Shown here one piece after another: positions 1 to 12,400 of a DNA stretch of 64,000 nt. The notes beneath the pieces are model-generated. The model was not told where the DNA came from and searched no databases. It saw only the letters and a list, made by a program, of their open reading frames with translations. This stretch comes from Apostichopus japonicus (lineage: Eukaryota > Echinodermata > Holothuroidea > Aspidochirotida > Stichopodidae), in assembly GCF_037975245.1 (NCBI RefSeq), contig NC_092574.1:22757713-22821712 (forward strand), written 5' to 3'. Within the stretch, counting starts at the first letter, position 1, and each line of letters begins with the position of its first letter. Position numbers and translations under genes: made by a program.

Positions 1-2497
1 TTATGCAAGGTCTATTAAAGGGTAACTATTTTTTAAACAAGTAAATTACTGTGCAATAAACACATCCTGATGAGTGCAGGTTTTCAATACTATATACATG
101 AACATTCCTTGGTATTACAGTACTCTGTTCATTACTCATCAGCAACCTACAGTAAACTTCAAGGTCATTGCACAACCTGTACAAATCTTTGTTACCACAC
201 ACAATTGAATTTTGGATTACTACTTCATTGACAATTGTCTGTGTTGGCCACAAATATCTGCTTTGGGCTTCAAATATATCACACTTCGATATTCGATAAG
301 GTATGTGACATGTGTACCTTCCTAATGAACTTCTTGATAAATATGATTTGTGAACTGTCTGCTTCTGTTCTCAAGACTATAAGTTCCGAAATACCTGATA
401 CTTGTAGTACCCTACTCACAAAAATATTTAATGTGATACCTGCACACATGTGATCTGATAATTTACCTGACAGGTGAAGTCTTTGCCAGACAGCTTTAAA
501 CGATAGACATGCAAACATACAATAAGTTATGGAAGATTTTAACATGCTTAATTGAAAATTTAGTCAAATTTTGACCAGCTTCATTAAATAGACCAAATGT
601 ATGTATACACCACAAAAGTAGTATTGACTCCATCTACTAAGTTTGGTGAACACTCACTGAACTGAGATGAAGGGCATAATTATATCCAGCTTGACAACAC
701 TGGGCTAGCAAGATAACATAAATCACATAAATTTACTAGTTTGGTGCTGAGGCCTCTTTGGTACGGAGGACACTCTCAATAGTACATACTGTAGCATGTT
801 AATGTGTCAATCACTTAATCACCATATTATGTTGTGGTCTTATGAATGCAAAGATGTGGAGAGGCCTGGCCTAAGTGCAATTCTACCATATCATATTGCA
901 AAGTTAGCACAAAGACTGTCATGCAAAATAGACTTCCTGAAATTTTGACCAAAATTGGATGAGAGGGAGAAAAAAGTCTGGTTACACTTACATATCTCAG
1001 ACATGTGTGAACAAAGATCTGCCTGACTCCCTTCTTGTGATCAGTATGGTATCTTACCCTTCAAATTCAGTCCTAATCATTAATATCCTTCTCCAAGGAT
1101 TAAAATTATAAGTAAAAAAAGCATCATGTGTAAGGCCTACTTCTTCACTTCCACAATCACTTTACTGCATCTAAAAGTTTTTGGTATAATGTAGCCACTT
1201 TTTGACCTGAAATATTGGCTTAATGGCTTCGGACAAAGTACCGGTAAATCTACAGTTCTGGGGAATTTAATATTTTGGAGCTAAAAAATCTGCTTCAAAT
1301 TATATTAAGTAGGCTTAGTATGTCCACTTATAGTCTCAACACAAAACATACTTCAAATTAATTGTTGCTTTCAATCTGCTATTTAATATTTTGCATAATA
1401 CATGGACATTAATGAAAATGCTTGGGCAAGACTATGCATACTAACTATTAGCAGTTTATTTACTAACACTACCTGCAACATTTTTGCATGAAATGGAGTC
1501 TTGGGGTTTTTTTGGGGGGGAGGGGGCAATATTTGGTTTGCTTTCTCAGAAAAATTTGCATATCATTTGGCTAAATTACTGTAGCCTCTAGCTCAGACTG
1601 ACATTTGGGCTGAGCAGTCGCATAATGTTAAATAAAGCCTTAAGTTAAAGATATGATTTATTTGCTCCAATTATAGAAGTAGCACACTATAGCTAGGAAA
1701 GTTTTGTGATTACGTAATTGATCTGCCCTGCCACGGTCATAAATCGACCTCAGGCTCTTAAATTGGACTGCATAGCTTCTGAACACCATTAAGCTCTTAG
1801 TTTGTGTAAACACTGTGTGGAAATGTGTTCATGTCTGCAGTGTAGTTAATCATACTGCGTTCGCACAAAGACCCTCGTACAAGAAAAAAATGTGGCAGGC
1901 ATTGCAGACTATTCTGTAAAAAGAGGTCATTTTATGACCAAGGCAGGTCGATTACATAATCACGAGAAACTTTTCCATGATAGCGTGCTATAGTTGCCAT
2001 TAGTTGGGGTCTTTACAGCAGACCTTTAAAGGGCTCTACGCCTAGAACTACTTACATGCTATGTACAGTATCCCTAACCTAGGCCTCACAGATATAGTAG
2101 TAGAACTAGGGCTAACTAGTAGCTATACTACTAGTATCAACTGACCAGATAGGGCTCGATTAGTTTGTTACTATGTTAGTCATCACTCCTGGTCGGTAGG
2201 CCTAATTAAGTACGACCCTGCGTGGATGAGACATACAGGTCATTCAATACGTAGCCTAGCATATACTGACTTGAATCCTTTGCTAACTCAAGCGCAAACT
2301 TAAAATTAGCCTTTATCCAAACGTTAGGCGTACTGTGCTAGGTTTTACGTTAGGCTACTTTAACATTACGTTAACGTTAGGACTAACGTTGACTAACGGC
2401 GACCTGCACCAAGGGTTAGATTGAAAATATTGGCTCGAACTTCTTGTACATACGAGCATTTACGAAATGAATAATGCAAGAGTTTTGCTATTCTTAC
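1..2497 (-). other. Intron 1 of the neurobeachin/LRBA-like gene (partial)
   Basis: This follows the 5' splice site at the end of the exon at 2498-2671 on the minus strand, so it is read as intron. I looked for the next conserved neurobeachin exon on the minus strand and saw none, so it lies beyond the left edge. The only structure found is the inverted-repeat element at 1683-1993. Short open frames here are AT-rich and show no family resemblance. Confidence 0.6.
1683..1993. mobile_element. MITE-like element with ~68-bp terminal inverted repeats
   Basis: The left arm (1683-1750) and right arm (1924-1993) are imperfect reverse complements of about 68-70 bp, sharing blocks such as TGATTACGTAAT versus ATTACATAATCA and a CTATAG at both outer ends. 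The ~173-bp interior has no open frame. This is the architecture of a short non-autonomous DNA transposon. No target-site duplication is clear, so the superfamily is not assigned. Confidence 0.55.
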
Positions 2498-2671
2498 CAA
2501 ATTGAGAACAGTGTCAACCACATCGTTATTGGAAATTTCCCCGACTTCCATCAGGCCAATCAACACCCCAAATTTCATTTTAGTCGTACAGTTTCCAGAA
2601 GCTGGCATACTTGCAGCGAATATATCCTTCTTCTCCGTCGGTTTCTCCTCCGGTTTCGCCGCCTCCGTCAT
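2498..2671 (-). CDS. Neurobeachin/LRBA-family protein, first recognisable coding exon (partial gene)
   Basis: The exon ends at a strong 5' splice site (AATTTG|GTAAGAAT). Its last ~30 codons, with MKFGVLIGLMEVGEIS and then NDVVDTVLNL, match the conserved N-terminal start of the armadillo-like domain in neurobeachin and LRBA (human form: MKF-VL-GL--VGEVSNRDIVETV-NLL). These are very large BEACH-domain scaffolds that help vesicle trafficking and anchor PKA; the BEACH and WD40 domains would lie off the left edge. Before the conserved part is a Lys/Glu/Pro-rich leader. I chose the ATG at 2671 as start. The frame stays open another 36 bases upstream to a stop, and an AG just inside that stretch (CCAG) could be a 3' splice site, so a further 5' exon is possible. 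Whether this is NBEA or LRBA cannot be decided from one exon. Confidence 0.8.
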
Positions 2672-3430
2672 CTCGTCGGTTTTATGATCCAGCGACTCTG
2701 GAATCACAGATTATTTACAACTTTGTTTTAATCCAACGAGCCACGATGATTTATCAATGATAGGTTGTACACAATATACAATAAGAGACATGACATGCAA
2801 TGTTGATATCTATGCAAATGTACTGTGCATACGACAGTTCAGCACATCTAACACAGTAGGCTTAATGAACTTCACTAGCGTTCGTACAGTATAGTTCATA
2901 TGATCAGCCTATACTGCTGTTTGGGTGTCTGCTTCATTCGTGGCTTGACTGATGTAAAACGCCTTGATCAAGCTTAAAACTAGCAATGTGTCAAGGTACT
3001 TTTGCGAGGCACCAAGAAAATTTTCATATCCGATTTACCTATCTGAGTTCAAATTGGTAATTTATAAGGAAAGAATATTTGTTGGGGAAAGTTGGAAAAT
3101 AGGCAAACCGTATTTAATAAGAAGTAAACGTTTACCAAACAATTACATTTGATTATTTTCACGATGATAGAATTTGTATAAGCGTACGGAACTAAGAAGA
3201 CTTTGGTGACGCTAGTGAGAAAGAATCTTCGAGCAACAGAAAATCGCACACTACTCCGACAATGTATTCACTTTCGGTTTTTTTTTCTCCTTTGCGTTCA
3301 CTTTCCTTTCTTCGAAATAAAAAGTTTGTCGTCGGTTCTCCACGGTGCTGGTTTTCAAAAGAATTCTTGTATGTAATCATTGTCGCCGACGACGCACAAG
3401 TAAACTTGACATATGAAGAACTCGACCCAC

Positions 3431-3545
3431 CTTGACAGACCAGACGACATCACTAAGAGGAACAAAATACTCAGTAGAGGCAGATTCAGAATTTAATGGG
3501 GTCGTTGAAGCCGATGATCATGTAGGAGCTTGGAGCATCCTCCCC
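3431..3545. other. Exon-like block with splice signals on both strands
   Basis: On the plus strand, TTGACAG precedes and GTAAGA follows a 107-bp open stretch (3439-3545). On the minus strand the left edge is an equally good 5' splice site (GTCAAG|GTGGGT). The minus-strand reading fits a noncoding first exon of the neurobeachin-like gene, since no frame with an ATG joins correctly to the exon at 2498-2671. The plus-strand reading would need a gene for which I see no other exon. CpG is locally higher than in neighbouring DNA. Confidence 0.3.
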
Positions 3546-6500
3546 GTAAGAAACAAAAGTAATAAAAGTTTAGATGTCAAATGGTGCATTCTGACAAAGG
3601 ATTACTTAGGATTAATAAGTTAGGGTTTATGGGTAAATATTGTATAACGGAAGGACTGGGTGACTGCGTGAATTTTAAGTAAAGACTGAACAAAACAAAA
3701 CTTCGTCGCCCACTTAAGAATTTACTGATCTGAGACTTATTTCTCATATTATACAAAATATTATAGGAGCACACTATAAATTGCCAACGCTCAATTTTAT
3801 TTGCTATCTAAAGCGACAGTGTAGCCATGACAATGGTTTCGAAGAATATTTATCAGTTCAAAGCTTTGCTACATGACGAGAAGGGGATATCACGGAATCA
3901 CTATCCGACACATTGTAGGCTGCCATATTAAACCATTAGCCTATATTGTCATACCCACAGAGATCGGCTTTATCGTGGATCGTGATGATGGGTTCATATC
4001 AACCTCTTCTAACTTGGTTTGCCACTGTCAATGCGCCATCCAAACTCCCTATAACCACTCTTAAGAGTGTTTTATATCCCTTTTTGCAAAGTTCGTCCTA
4101 CTCTCTCCCGGGTTTCTTTTCCAATGGTGGAAAGCAGTGGATAAAATTACAAGATATGCCGGTTTTATATATACCTAACCATGAAAAGCATCTTCAAGAA
4201 TTCCAAAATATAGCCTATACTTTCATCTTGACTATACACTAAGAATTTCACAATTTAATTTTTTTTACAACGTCCTTTTTCATCTCCTTCTTTTTGGCTG
4301 ACTTGACAGAATACTCGTCATTGATACCCCCCCCCCCCCACCCACCCACTCCTGCCTCCCATACATATTTTTGGAATACCCTATATACCCTATTTAATTC
4401 CGAAATAACTTGCAGAAACAACTTTATGCCACATAAGTGCCAATTTTATTTTCTCCAGAGTCCAGTGAATTCTGAAGTGAAAGGCGATCCGACACAGAAA
4501 TGGAGTAATAATGCATTTTCTGTCTGATTCTCTTATATGCTCAATCAACAATAGGTCGACTCAAATAAGTTAGTGGCGCTATGCCTAAATATGGACATAT
4601 ACAAAGGAATATAATCAATACTTTCATACTAGATTCGTCAGTTTCCAAGTCTCATACAGCATAGATAGATTGAGATATGCTCAGCCCACCAAAGCTAGTG
4701 GCTTGGACTTTCAAAAGCACTTGCAAAATTTCCATACCATGATCGTTGGAGTTAAAGAATGTTAAATTCCGGCCTCTACTTTAATGAATGATATGTAGGC
4801 AACATTCCCTCACGATATTTATTGTTATGAAATTACCATTGACAGATCATTCAACTGCCCGTCTTCACCATCCCCCCCCCCTCCCCACCCAACAGTCCTC
4901 CTTCGGGCCCTGAAATCATGGCTTTGTGTATTTTCTGTTTTCGCTCCAATTATTAAAGGAAGAATTAAGGTAAAAAGAGAATTTTGATGTGTTGTTGAAC
5001 TTTTCAAACACTGCTAACAGTCCAGCTTGTATTTCTACAAACCCTTTTAAGTTGTGGGAAATGGCCTATTAAATATATGAAGATCATCAATTAATTTGGA
5101 TGGAATACTTAATCTACCACAGATGAAGTAGATTGAAATACACCGAGGAGCCAACGTCATCAACAACTAAGCTTTAAAGGTGCATTCCAGAAATTTAATA
5201 TATCTTAAAGCTGAATATCTTGAAAATAGAAGAGAAGGAATAACTATAGAAATATTGCCACAGCATTCAAATGTTCCAATTTCTTGGACTATAACAAAAT
5301 ATATATATATATTAACGTGTGAGAATGTTGGACCCATACAAGTTTATGGCTAATCCTTTGGTATCCAATCAAAGCTTATACTGTGTACAAGGAAACGTTG
5401 GAATAGTAGCCTGCTTGATTAGTAAATAAAGGAAGATGGTAATACAGTGGAGGGGGGGGGGTGGAGGGATGCGGTTGTTTATTATTTGCTTTCTTGAAGG
5501 AGAAGGGTTAAGCATGGTTCAGTAGGAGCGCTGCAGAGCTTTCTAGTTATTGTACGTATTGTGATCATACAGGGCAGATAATAGGGAATAAAAGGGAAAT
5601 ACATATATGTGAAGCAGAAATTGTCAAGGTGTTAAAACTGATATAGTAAAACCAAAATTATTGTTCAAAGGAACGACGAATTATTCAAGAAACTGAGCAA
5701 CTCTTTTGGCAAATGTTCAACTTATCGCTCACTTACGGCCTGAAGAAAGTTAATAGCTTGACACGTTTTTATAGTTGAACAAAGATGTAGGCACCAACCT
5801 CGTTACACATAAATTACAAATTACTTACCATGGTGTGTGCTCGCTTGGGGGAAACAGAGCAGTATATATGCGGCTCTGTAGGGAATCAGTAAACAGCGCC
5901 CTCTACTCTATAACCTCTTTGCTATGCTTGTGGTCGCTAGAATCTATTTTTTTTAATGACCGTGACATTCTCTTTGTTATATTGTTTTGTGGATGTTAAT
6001 GACTTGACTGAATTATACAAGTGATGAAAAAGATTTGCTTCATTTCAAATATCGATATTTCTTGAAAGAAACCATGAAAAATCGCTTATGTAGGTTGAAT
6101 GATCTGCAAAGCCCGACTTGAATTTGGTACAGAGACCTCACCTGCATGCCTTAAACTAAATCAGACAGGTAAATTATCAAGAAATATAACTAATTATATA
6201 ACTAATTCAATAATACAACGTTTTTGTGGTATTGACTTGAAATGTCACTTGCTGTACCAATATTGTGTCAAAAGGCTAGGCTCCGTTTCTTTCACCTTGA
6301 GGGGTATGGAGGGGTGCATGAATCATAAGAGTAAACAGAGAGATTAGCTACTTTGAGCCAGCTATGACTAGTGGGGAATTTTAATAGTAATATTACATGC
6401 CCATATTCCCGCCGTGACCTTCAAAACTTAAAAGTGAGACCATGTAACATTTTAGGGGTGAGGGAGGGGCTGAAATGTGATCTCTTCATAGTCTTTCTCT

Positions 6501-8385
6501 CCATGCACCTTCCCCTTCCTATGCCCCTATAACTCTTTCAATAGCAAGATTTAGAACTTTCTCACTTTGTTGTCTTGGTGACTTCAGGAAAATGTCACAA
6601 ACCTGATTTTAGCAACATCCTGACCAATCTCCTGCCCAATAGCAACATCCTGACCAATCTATTTCTTCTCAGTAAAAGGAGAAACAGCTTTACATTGCAC
6701 ATACAGTTCAGTAATATTTCAACAAGCAACATTTTGTTCTACAATCACATTCTTGGGTTCTAAGTTGATATCTGTTACCACTTGATATATTAGAGTAACT
6801 TGTATTTATGCTGCAAATGCGTCATGCAGAAAGCTTTATATTGGGAATATTGGAGCTTGCGAGGGAACAATGTAATAATTTATGCCGTAAGAAAAGACAG
6901 TAATAAATATATATGGGGCATTTACAATATCTATTGCCAAATATTACAGATTTTAAAGCTTTCAGTTGTAAAAGGATGCCACACACATGCAAACATTAAA
7001 AGTCATATACAAATATATAATTATGCCAAAGTTGGTGTATGTAAAGTACAATGAAAACCATTTGTTACATTATAGGAATTGCCTTATATAGTGATTATTA
7101 AGAATTCATTCCATGATCTGTAAACAATTTTTGAAAGCACACAATTTTAACTATTAAGTAAAATTTATATTTAATTTTTTTTTTATATTTGCAAATATTT
7201 GACATACCAGACTTGTTTGGAAGCTCTGGGGAAAATGCAAAGAAAATTAGCAGAGATAAAATATCTCAAACCTATGGCTATCATTTAAATTGATGTAATG
7301 TCTGGAGAATTTGATACCTTGAATTTGTCTAAATTCTGGACGGAAAATAATTTCCAGGCTTTGTAAGGTTACATTTTAGCATAGGTCAGATGAGCTAAAT
7401 TTTGAGGTTTACAAAGTGTAAGGACAGCTGATGCGTTTTTTACTCACAAAAGAAAATGTCATTCTATCTACATTGGAATTAAAAAATGTCTGCTTAAGAC
7501 ACAACCAAAGTAGCTCTGAAAGTTACTGTTTTAAAGTGCAACCAAGCACTGACAAACTCCTTGCTGGTAGTCTGTGAATATTACAAATGCCGTCAAGGTA
7601 TTTAGTCTGCAAATAATAAGATATTTCTGTTTTTCTTTTGGAATGTTAGATCTGAAAGATAATTTCAGGTGCTGGAAATAGAGACTAAAATGCACAGCAT
7701 AAGAAAAAAGTCAAAATTTGAATTTCGGAGTAACTGGATTTCATAAAATTTACCCTGTTTGATTAAATGTCTACAATTGCTTTTGGAAGATAAATACTGT
7801 CATATATAACCCGGCGGAAGAAATTCTAGAATGTTATTCGATGCACTTTCTCATTATTATTCCTCGATGCAATTTTAATTTTTTTTTTTTTGCAACTGTA
7901 TAGCAAAGGAAAATCCACAAATTGAACATACCTAATATTTCAATGACAATATCGTAAGAAGAAGAGAAAAGGAATGTTAGTAAAATAGTTATGAAAATAT
8001 AACAAGTAAAGCTTTGAGGACAAAGAACGAAAATTGCACAAAAAAATTTTAAGGTGAATTTCAGAACAGACAAATAGACATACAAGAAAGAACAGAAAAC
8101 AATTATTTCAGAATAGACAGAAGAGAAAAATAATAAAGAAAAGGGAACATAGAAAGAAAAAGGACGAACTGTTTGATTAAAGACAAAGACAGGTTGAAGA
8201 AGAAATGATTGACATAATTGGTGAGAAACGTTCAAATCGTAATGTCGATTGTTTCATTTAAGAAAGGCTTCGAATTGGTAGGCACAAACAACAGTGTATT
8301 AGCAACTCCTGTTCAAAATATTTGATTTAGTTTCTTCTCTCTCTTTTTTTCTTTTCTCTACTTGAAGAAACCTGTTAATCAATCA

Positions 8386-8391
8386 ACTTTT
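8386..8391 (-). promoter_or_regulatory. Candidate polyadenylation signal of the WD40 gene
   Basis: This is the first AATAAA on the minus strand downstream of the stop codon at 9266. No cleavage-site evidence is visible, and later signals could be used instead. Confidence 0.3.
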
Positions 8392-8520
8392 ATTTTGATT
8401 CTGTGAATAGTAACAAGACTACTAGGTTACATTGCACAGGGATGTACAAACTATTAGGAAACAACAGCAAAGACAGGTACATGAACATGGACTGTAAACA
8501 TAAATAAGGTTAGAGGATAT

Positions 8521-8598
8521 AAGGTAACATGAAGAAAGTAATGTTTAAGGTAACATGAAGAAGGTGATGTTTAAGGTAACATGAAGAAGTTAATGTGA
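8521..8598. repeat. Three tandem copies of a ~28-bp unit
   Basis: The unit is built on AAGGTAACATGAAGAA followed by a GTAATGTTT-like spacer, repeated three times with few changes. It lies just right of the candidate polyadenylation signal, so it may fall inside the WD40 gene's 3' UTR. Confidence 0.8.
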
Positions 8599-9265
8599 GT
8601 AAGGAATGTAAGAGAATTCAATTCCAGTATACTGTGCTATGAGAGCAATATGCAGTAGCAGCAGTGAGAATGAACATTTTTTTTGAATAAGTTATAATTT
8701 TGTTCTGGATGCTATTAATCATGAGAGAAGACCAATATCAAGTTAATTAAGTATGCATAATAATGAACTAATTACATGCATGACACCATTTTGGATTGCT
8801 TCGGGACAGCAGACTCATCTGGTGTAATAAATTGTCATGAGCGACACCAAAGTAAAAGTCTTAGTGACACGTTTTCAGATGTGTCGATAGAGAGCAGTTC
8901 CATATCAATTCATTCTGATCCTGTGTGATAATTTTGATGGATTTCATCTATAACTATACGGTATGCTAAGGTACCAGCTTATCTTTTGGATATGACGATG
9001 CATCTATGATAAACTACAAGTGATAACATTTCAAAACAAATATACCTATCTGCTCATGGCCAGAAAGGGACATTACCTTTTGGAAAGTGTGAAAACTTAT
9101 TTGATTTTTACAATGGCAATGTCTTGAATGGTGATTACCACACACTGGTATGTCCCAGAGGTCCAGCAATGTTGTCTGGTGTTAATAAATAGAATACACA
9201 ATGGTTACAGCGGTGGGATATAAGTGCAGGCATCTGGCTCACTTTTTCTTTGGATACAATAAAGC

Positions 9266-9428
9266 CTAAAACTGAATACCAAACGGATCATCCAAAACTT
9301 TATCCTTATGCTTGGTTGGAGGGGTCATGGGGGCGGGTTCGTCGTCCAGGTCAAAACATTTTAATCCTTGGTACGTATTTGGTCCTCCTCTGTCTTTGGG
9401 AGGCTTCTTTAGTTTCTCATGTCTCAGT
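9266..9428 (-). CDS. WD40 gene exon 27 (terminal coding exon)
   Basis: Begins after TTACAG and encodes the last 53 residues, rich in Lys and Pro, ending DDPFGIQF then TAG. The first base completes an Arg codon begun in exon 26. Confidence 0.9.
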
Positions 9429-12400
9429 CTGTAAGAGAACATAAAAATACAGATGATAATTAGTCATTGTCTAAAGCAAAAGCAGTTATGACAAATTTAT
9501 ACAAAAACTGAATATTTAAATTTATGTAAATTTATGTGAAGTTCATGTAAAGTTTATGTAAAGATTACTTTGAAGAGCTATTGTGGGGTTTACAGCTTAC
9601 AAGATTGCATCAAGAGTTAACTGGAACAACGGAAATCTGAAATTCGACATCAAAATAGACAGACAAAACGGCTACACGTTCAGCTTGATGAAAATAAACA
9701 AAATAAGAAGAACACAACAACACAACTTTAACAAAGTGACATGTGCATAATTTACATGAATGTATCAACAAAATCACATTTGCATAATTTACTTGAATGT
9801 TCCTTGGGGAACCTTCCTGTATGAGTTTACTACATGTGCATAATTCATATGAATGTATCAACAAATTCACATTTGCATAATTTACAAGAATGTACCTTGC
9901 AGAACCTTCCTGTATGAGTTTACTGCATTATTCAACATGTGCATAATTTACATGAATGTATCAACAAAGTCACATTTGCATAATTTACTTGAATGTTCCT
10001 TGGGGAACCTTCCTGTATGAGTTTACTACATGTGCATAATTCATATGAATGTATCAACAAATTCACATTTGCATAATTTACAAGAATGTACCTTGCAGAA
10101 CCTTCCTGTATGAGTTTACTGCATTATTCAACATGTGCATAATTTACATGAATGTATCAACAAAGTCACATTTGCATAATTCACATGACTGTTCCTTGCA
10201 GAACCTTCCTGTAATAGTTAACTGCATTAAGTTAATGGTAAGCTGCATGCAACAACAAAATTCATTATTTGGCAGTGCACTTATACAGTTAAAGCATAAC
10301 CTTTGTAAAATACTATAATTAAATGAAATCTTGCTTGCAAAGCTTGTAACAGACTTGGCCCTAATGGGAATGAGAAATGAAGCAAAGATTTCGGTTTCAT
10401 CGTGGTGATGAAATTCACATCAAGACATGGCATTCTTCATCTCGTGTTGCTATTAGCAACACAAATTTCTCTAAAAGCACTCATTAGCATAAAAGACCGT
10501 CTCAGAGTGTAAAAGATATGCGCTAAAGGTTGTTGAAAATTTGAAAGTGTTGTGGCCATTTTAACCATCTCTAGCAACTTTGGAGTCAACATTTTGTCCC
10601 TTTGAACCCACTGTTGTCTTTGTGATACTCTATGGTAATGTCAGAGGTCAGAGGCTTTTCATTCTGTGCTCACTGTTTCCATTTATCATTCACGTTTTGT
10701 TTAGGTTGCGTCTAGTTGCTCTTCTTTATTTCTGTTTGGTTAATTGAATGTACTCTCTTATCAATGATACTCTATAGTAACCACCAGAAATAGTCTGTCT
10801 TCCATTTTCTAGTGCTTAACCTTATCAAACTCCAGCAACAAACAGGCCTTGATCAGGCAGAAAAACTAAGAGAAAAAATTTGAAATAAATGTTAATAAGT
10901 CACCTTTTTCCTGTTCCCTCCCTATATGGCTTCTTCTTTATTTCTTGTGCAATCATTTCATCATTGTAAACAAAGCCACTGCTGGGACCATTTTGGCTGG
11001 GAGCATCATTCTGTGATAATCAATAGAGTCAATCAATCAATCAATCAATAGATGAATCAATGGATAAAAGAAAGAATCAATGAAAGAACAATTCAATCAA
11101 CCATGAACCAAACAATCACTTCTCGATCATCAACATATAGCAACAGCCTAGACAAAGACAAGTAGCACAAACCATTTGAAGCTCTGCATCAGGGCATTAT
11201 AAAAGCTCGGGATATTTTCCATCTTCAGAAGAAAATTAATAAATGATCACTTACGAAAATATGGAGTTACAGGAATTTTTGGGAGTGTGGATGTGGCTAT
11301 CTTACACCCTTGTAATGAGTATATTGTCACTAATGTCAAAATAAAATAAAACTGTTAGCAAACTGCTTATCCACTAGAGAGCCTGTGTCAGAGAATGTGT
11401 AAAAGTAAGTTGGTCTGACGTTTCGATCCTAGCAGGATCTTCTTCAGAGGCTAAATGTCCCTTCTGTTACTGTCACTTGTCATTTAGACTCTGAAGAAGA
11501 TCCTGCTAGGATCGAAACGTCAGGCCAACTTACTTTTACACATACTAATATGAGAAGTAGAATTATTAATAAAGTCAACCAGCAGAGAGGGATACACCTA
11601 CACTCGAGATGTACAAATACCTTTTTATTCCCGTTTACATCTTCATCTTCCCTTGCATCTTCTTCCTCCTCTTCTCGTCCAACTCCATCCTGGAGGGATT
11701 CTGCGTGAATGACATCATGTACGGATATCCTCCCATCCAGAACTGGATGATTGGGTAAGCTGAGGGGGTCTATCAGGACATCGTAGGGGACCATGGGGTG
11801 TAAGAACGTAGCTGAGTTGTATATATCCCAGGGAGTTTGCTGGCCAAGGGTGCCTTTTGAAACCAATGACAACAATAAATTAGATCCAATTGCAGCAACT
11901 ATGTAGTGAATTGTTCTACTATTCGGCACTTTCAGATTTAATCTCTATATCTGTTGTTTTGATTGCGGTTGACATGTTTTGTTAAGCGCCTATAGAGCAG
12001 CTACTTCTTGTTTCTGATGTGGCGTTATATAAATCCACTGTCTTATTTTTATTATTATTTCTTGTTAACATGATGAGCTTCAAATATGCACATTTGACAT
12101 TTAATGACATTTATGACATTTAATTAACAGTGGTGTAACTTGTATTCATATTGATTTAAAATGCCTTTAGTTGCAAATTTTTGTTAACGAACAACCTGAA
12201 ATAAGAGAACAAAATATGCATTATGGAAAATTGAAATTGAAATTTTGACTGTAGCCAAAGATACCTCTTCTTTCTCTTCGTTCTTACTCTTGGTTATGTG
12301 TGACTGCAAACTAAAGGTACATGAATATGATATTTCTAATATATTTCTAATTAATAATCTAGGAACTTACCGATATAATGACCTTCGGTAGTCCACAGCC

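Larger units (their letters stand above)
2672..9265. other. Intergenic: 5' flank of the neurobeachin-like gene and 3' flank of the WD40 gene
   Basis: No coding exon can be defended here except a doubtful block at 3431-3545. The WD40 gene's 3' UTR should occupy the right part: the first AATAAA on the minus strand below its stop codon is near 8386-8391, giving a ~0.9-kb 3' UTR if used. The sequence at 8000-8200 is strongly purine-rich on the plus strand. Several poly-C/poly-G runs (4328, 4872, 5451) occur and are typical of this window. Confidence 0.5.
11338..11545. mobile_element. Penelope-like element terminal-repeat fragment, inverted dimer
   Basis: The left half (11338-11454) matches the 3' end of the element at 59.25-59.37 kb almost base for base, beginning AAAATAAAATAAAACTGTTA. 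The right half (11455-11540) is the same terminal sequence in the opposite orientation, starting TGTCCCTTCTGTTACTGT. The result is a palindrome-like pair of terminal repeats without any coding region, a remnant sitting in the WD40 gene's intron 25. Confidence 0.85.

Noticed and set aside
7834-8235. 133-codon hydrophobic ORF on the minus strand
   Set aside because: It arises from a purine-rich (plus) low-complexity tract, with Phe/Leu/Ser-biased content and no family resemblance; probably 3' flank of the WD40 gene.
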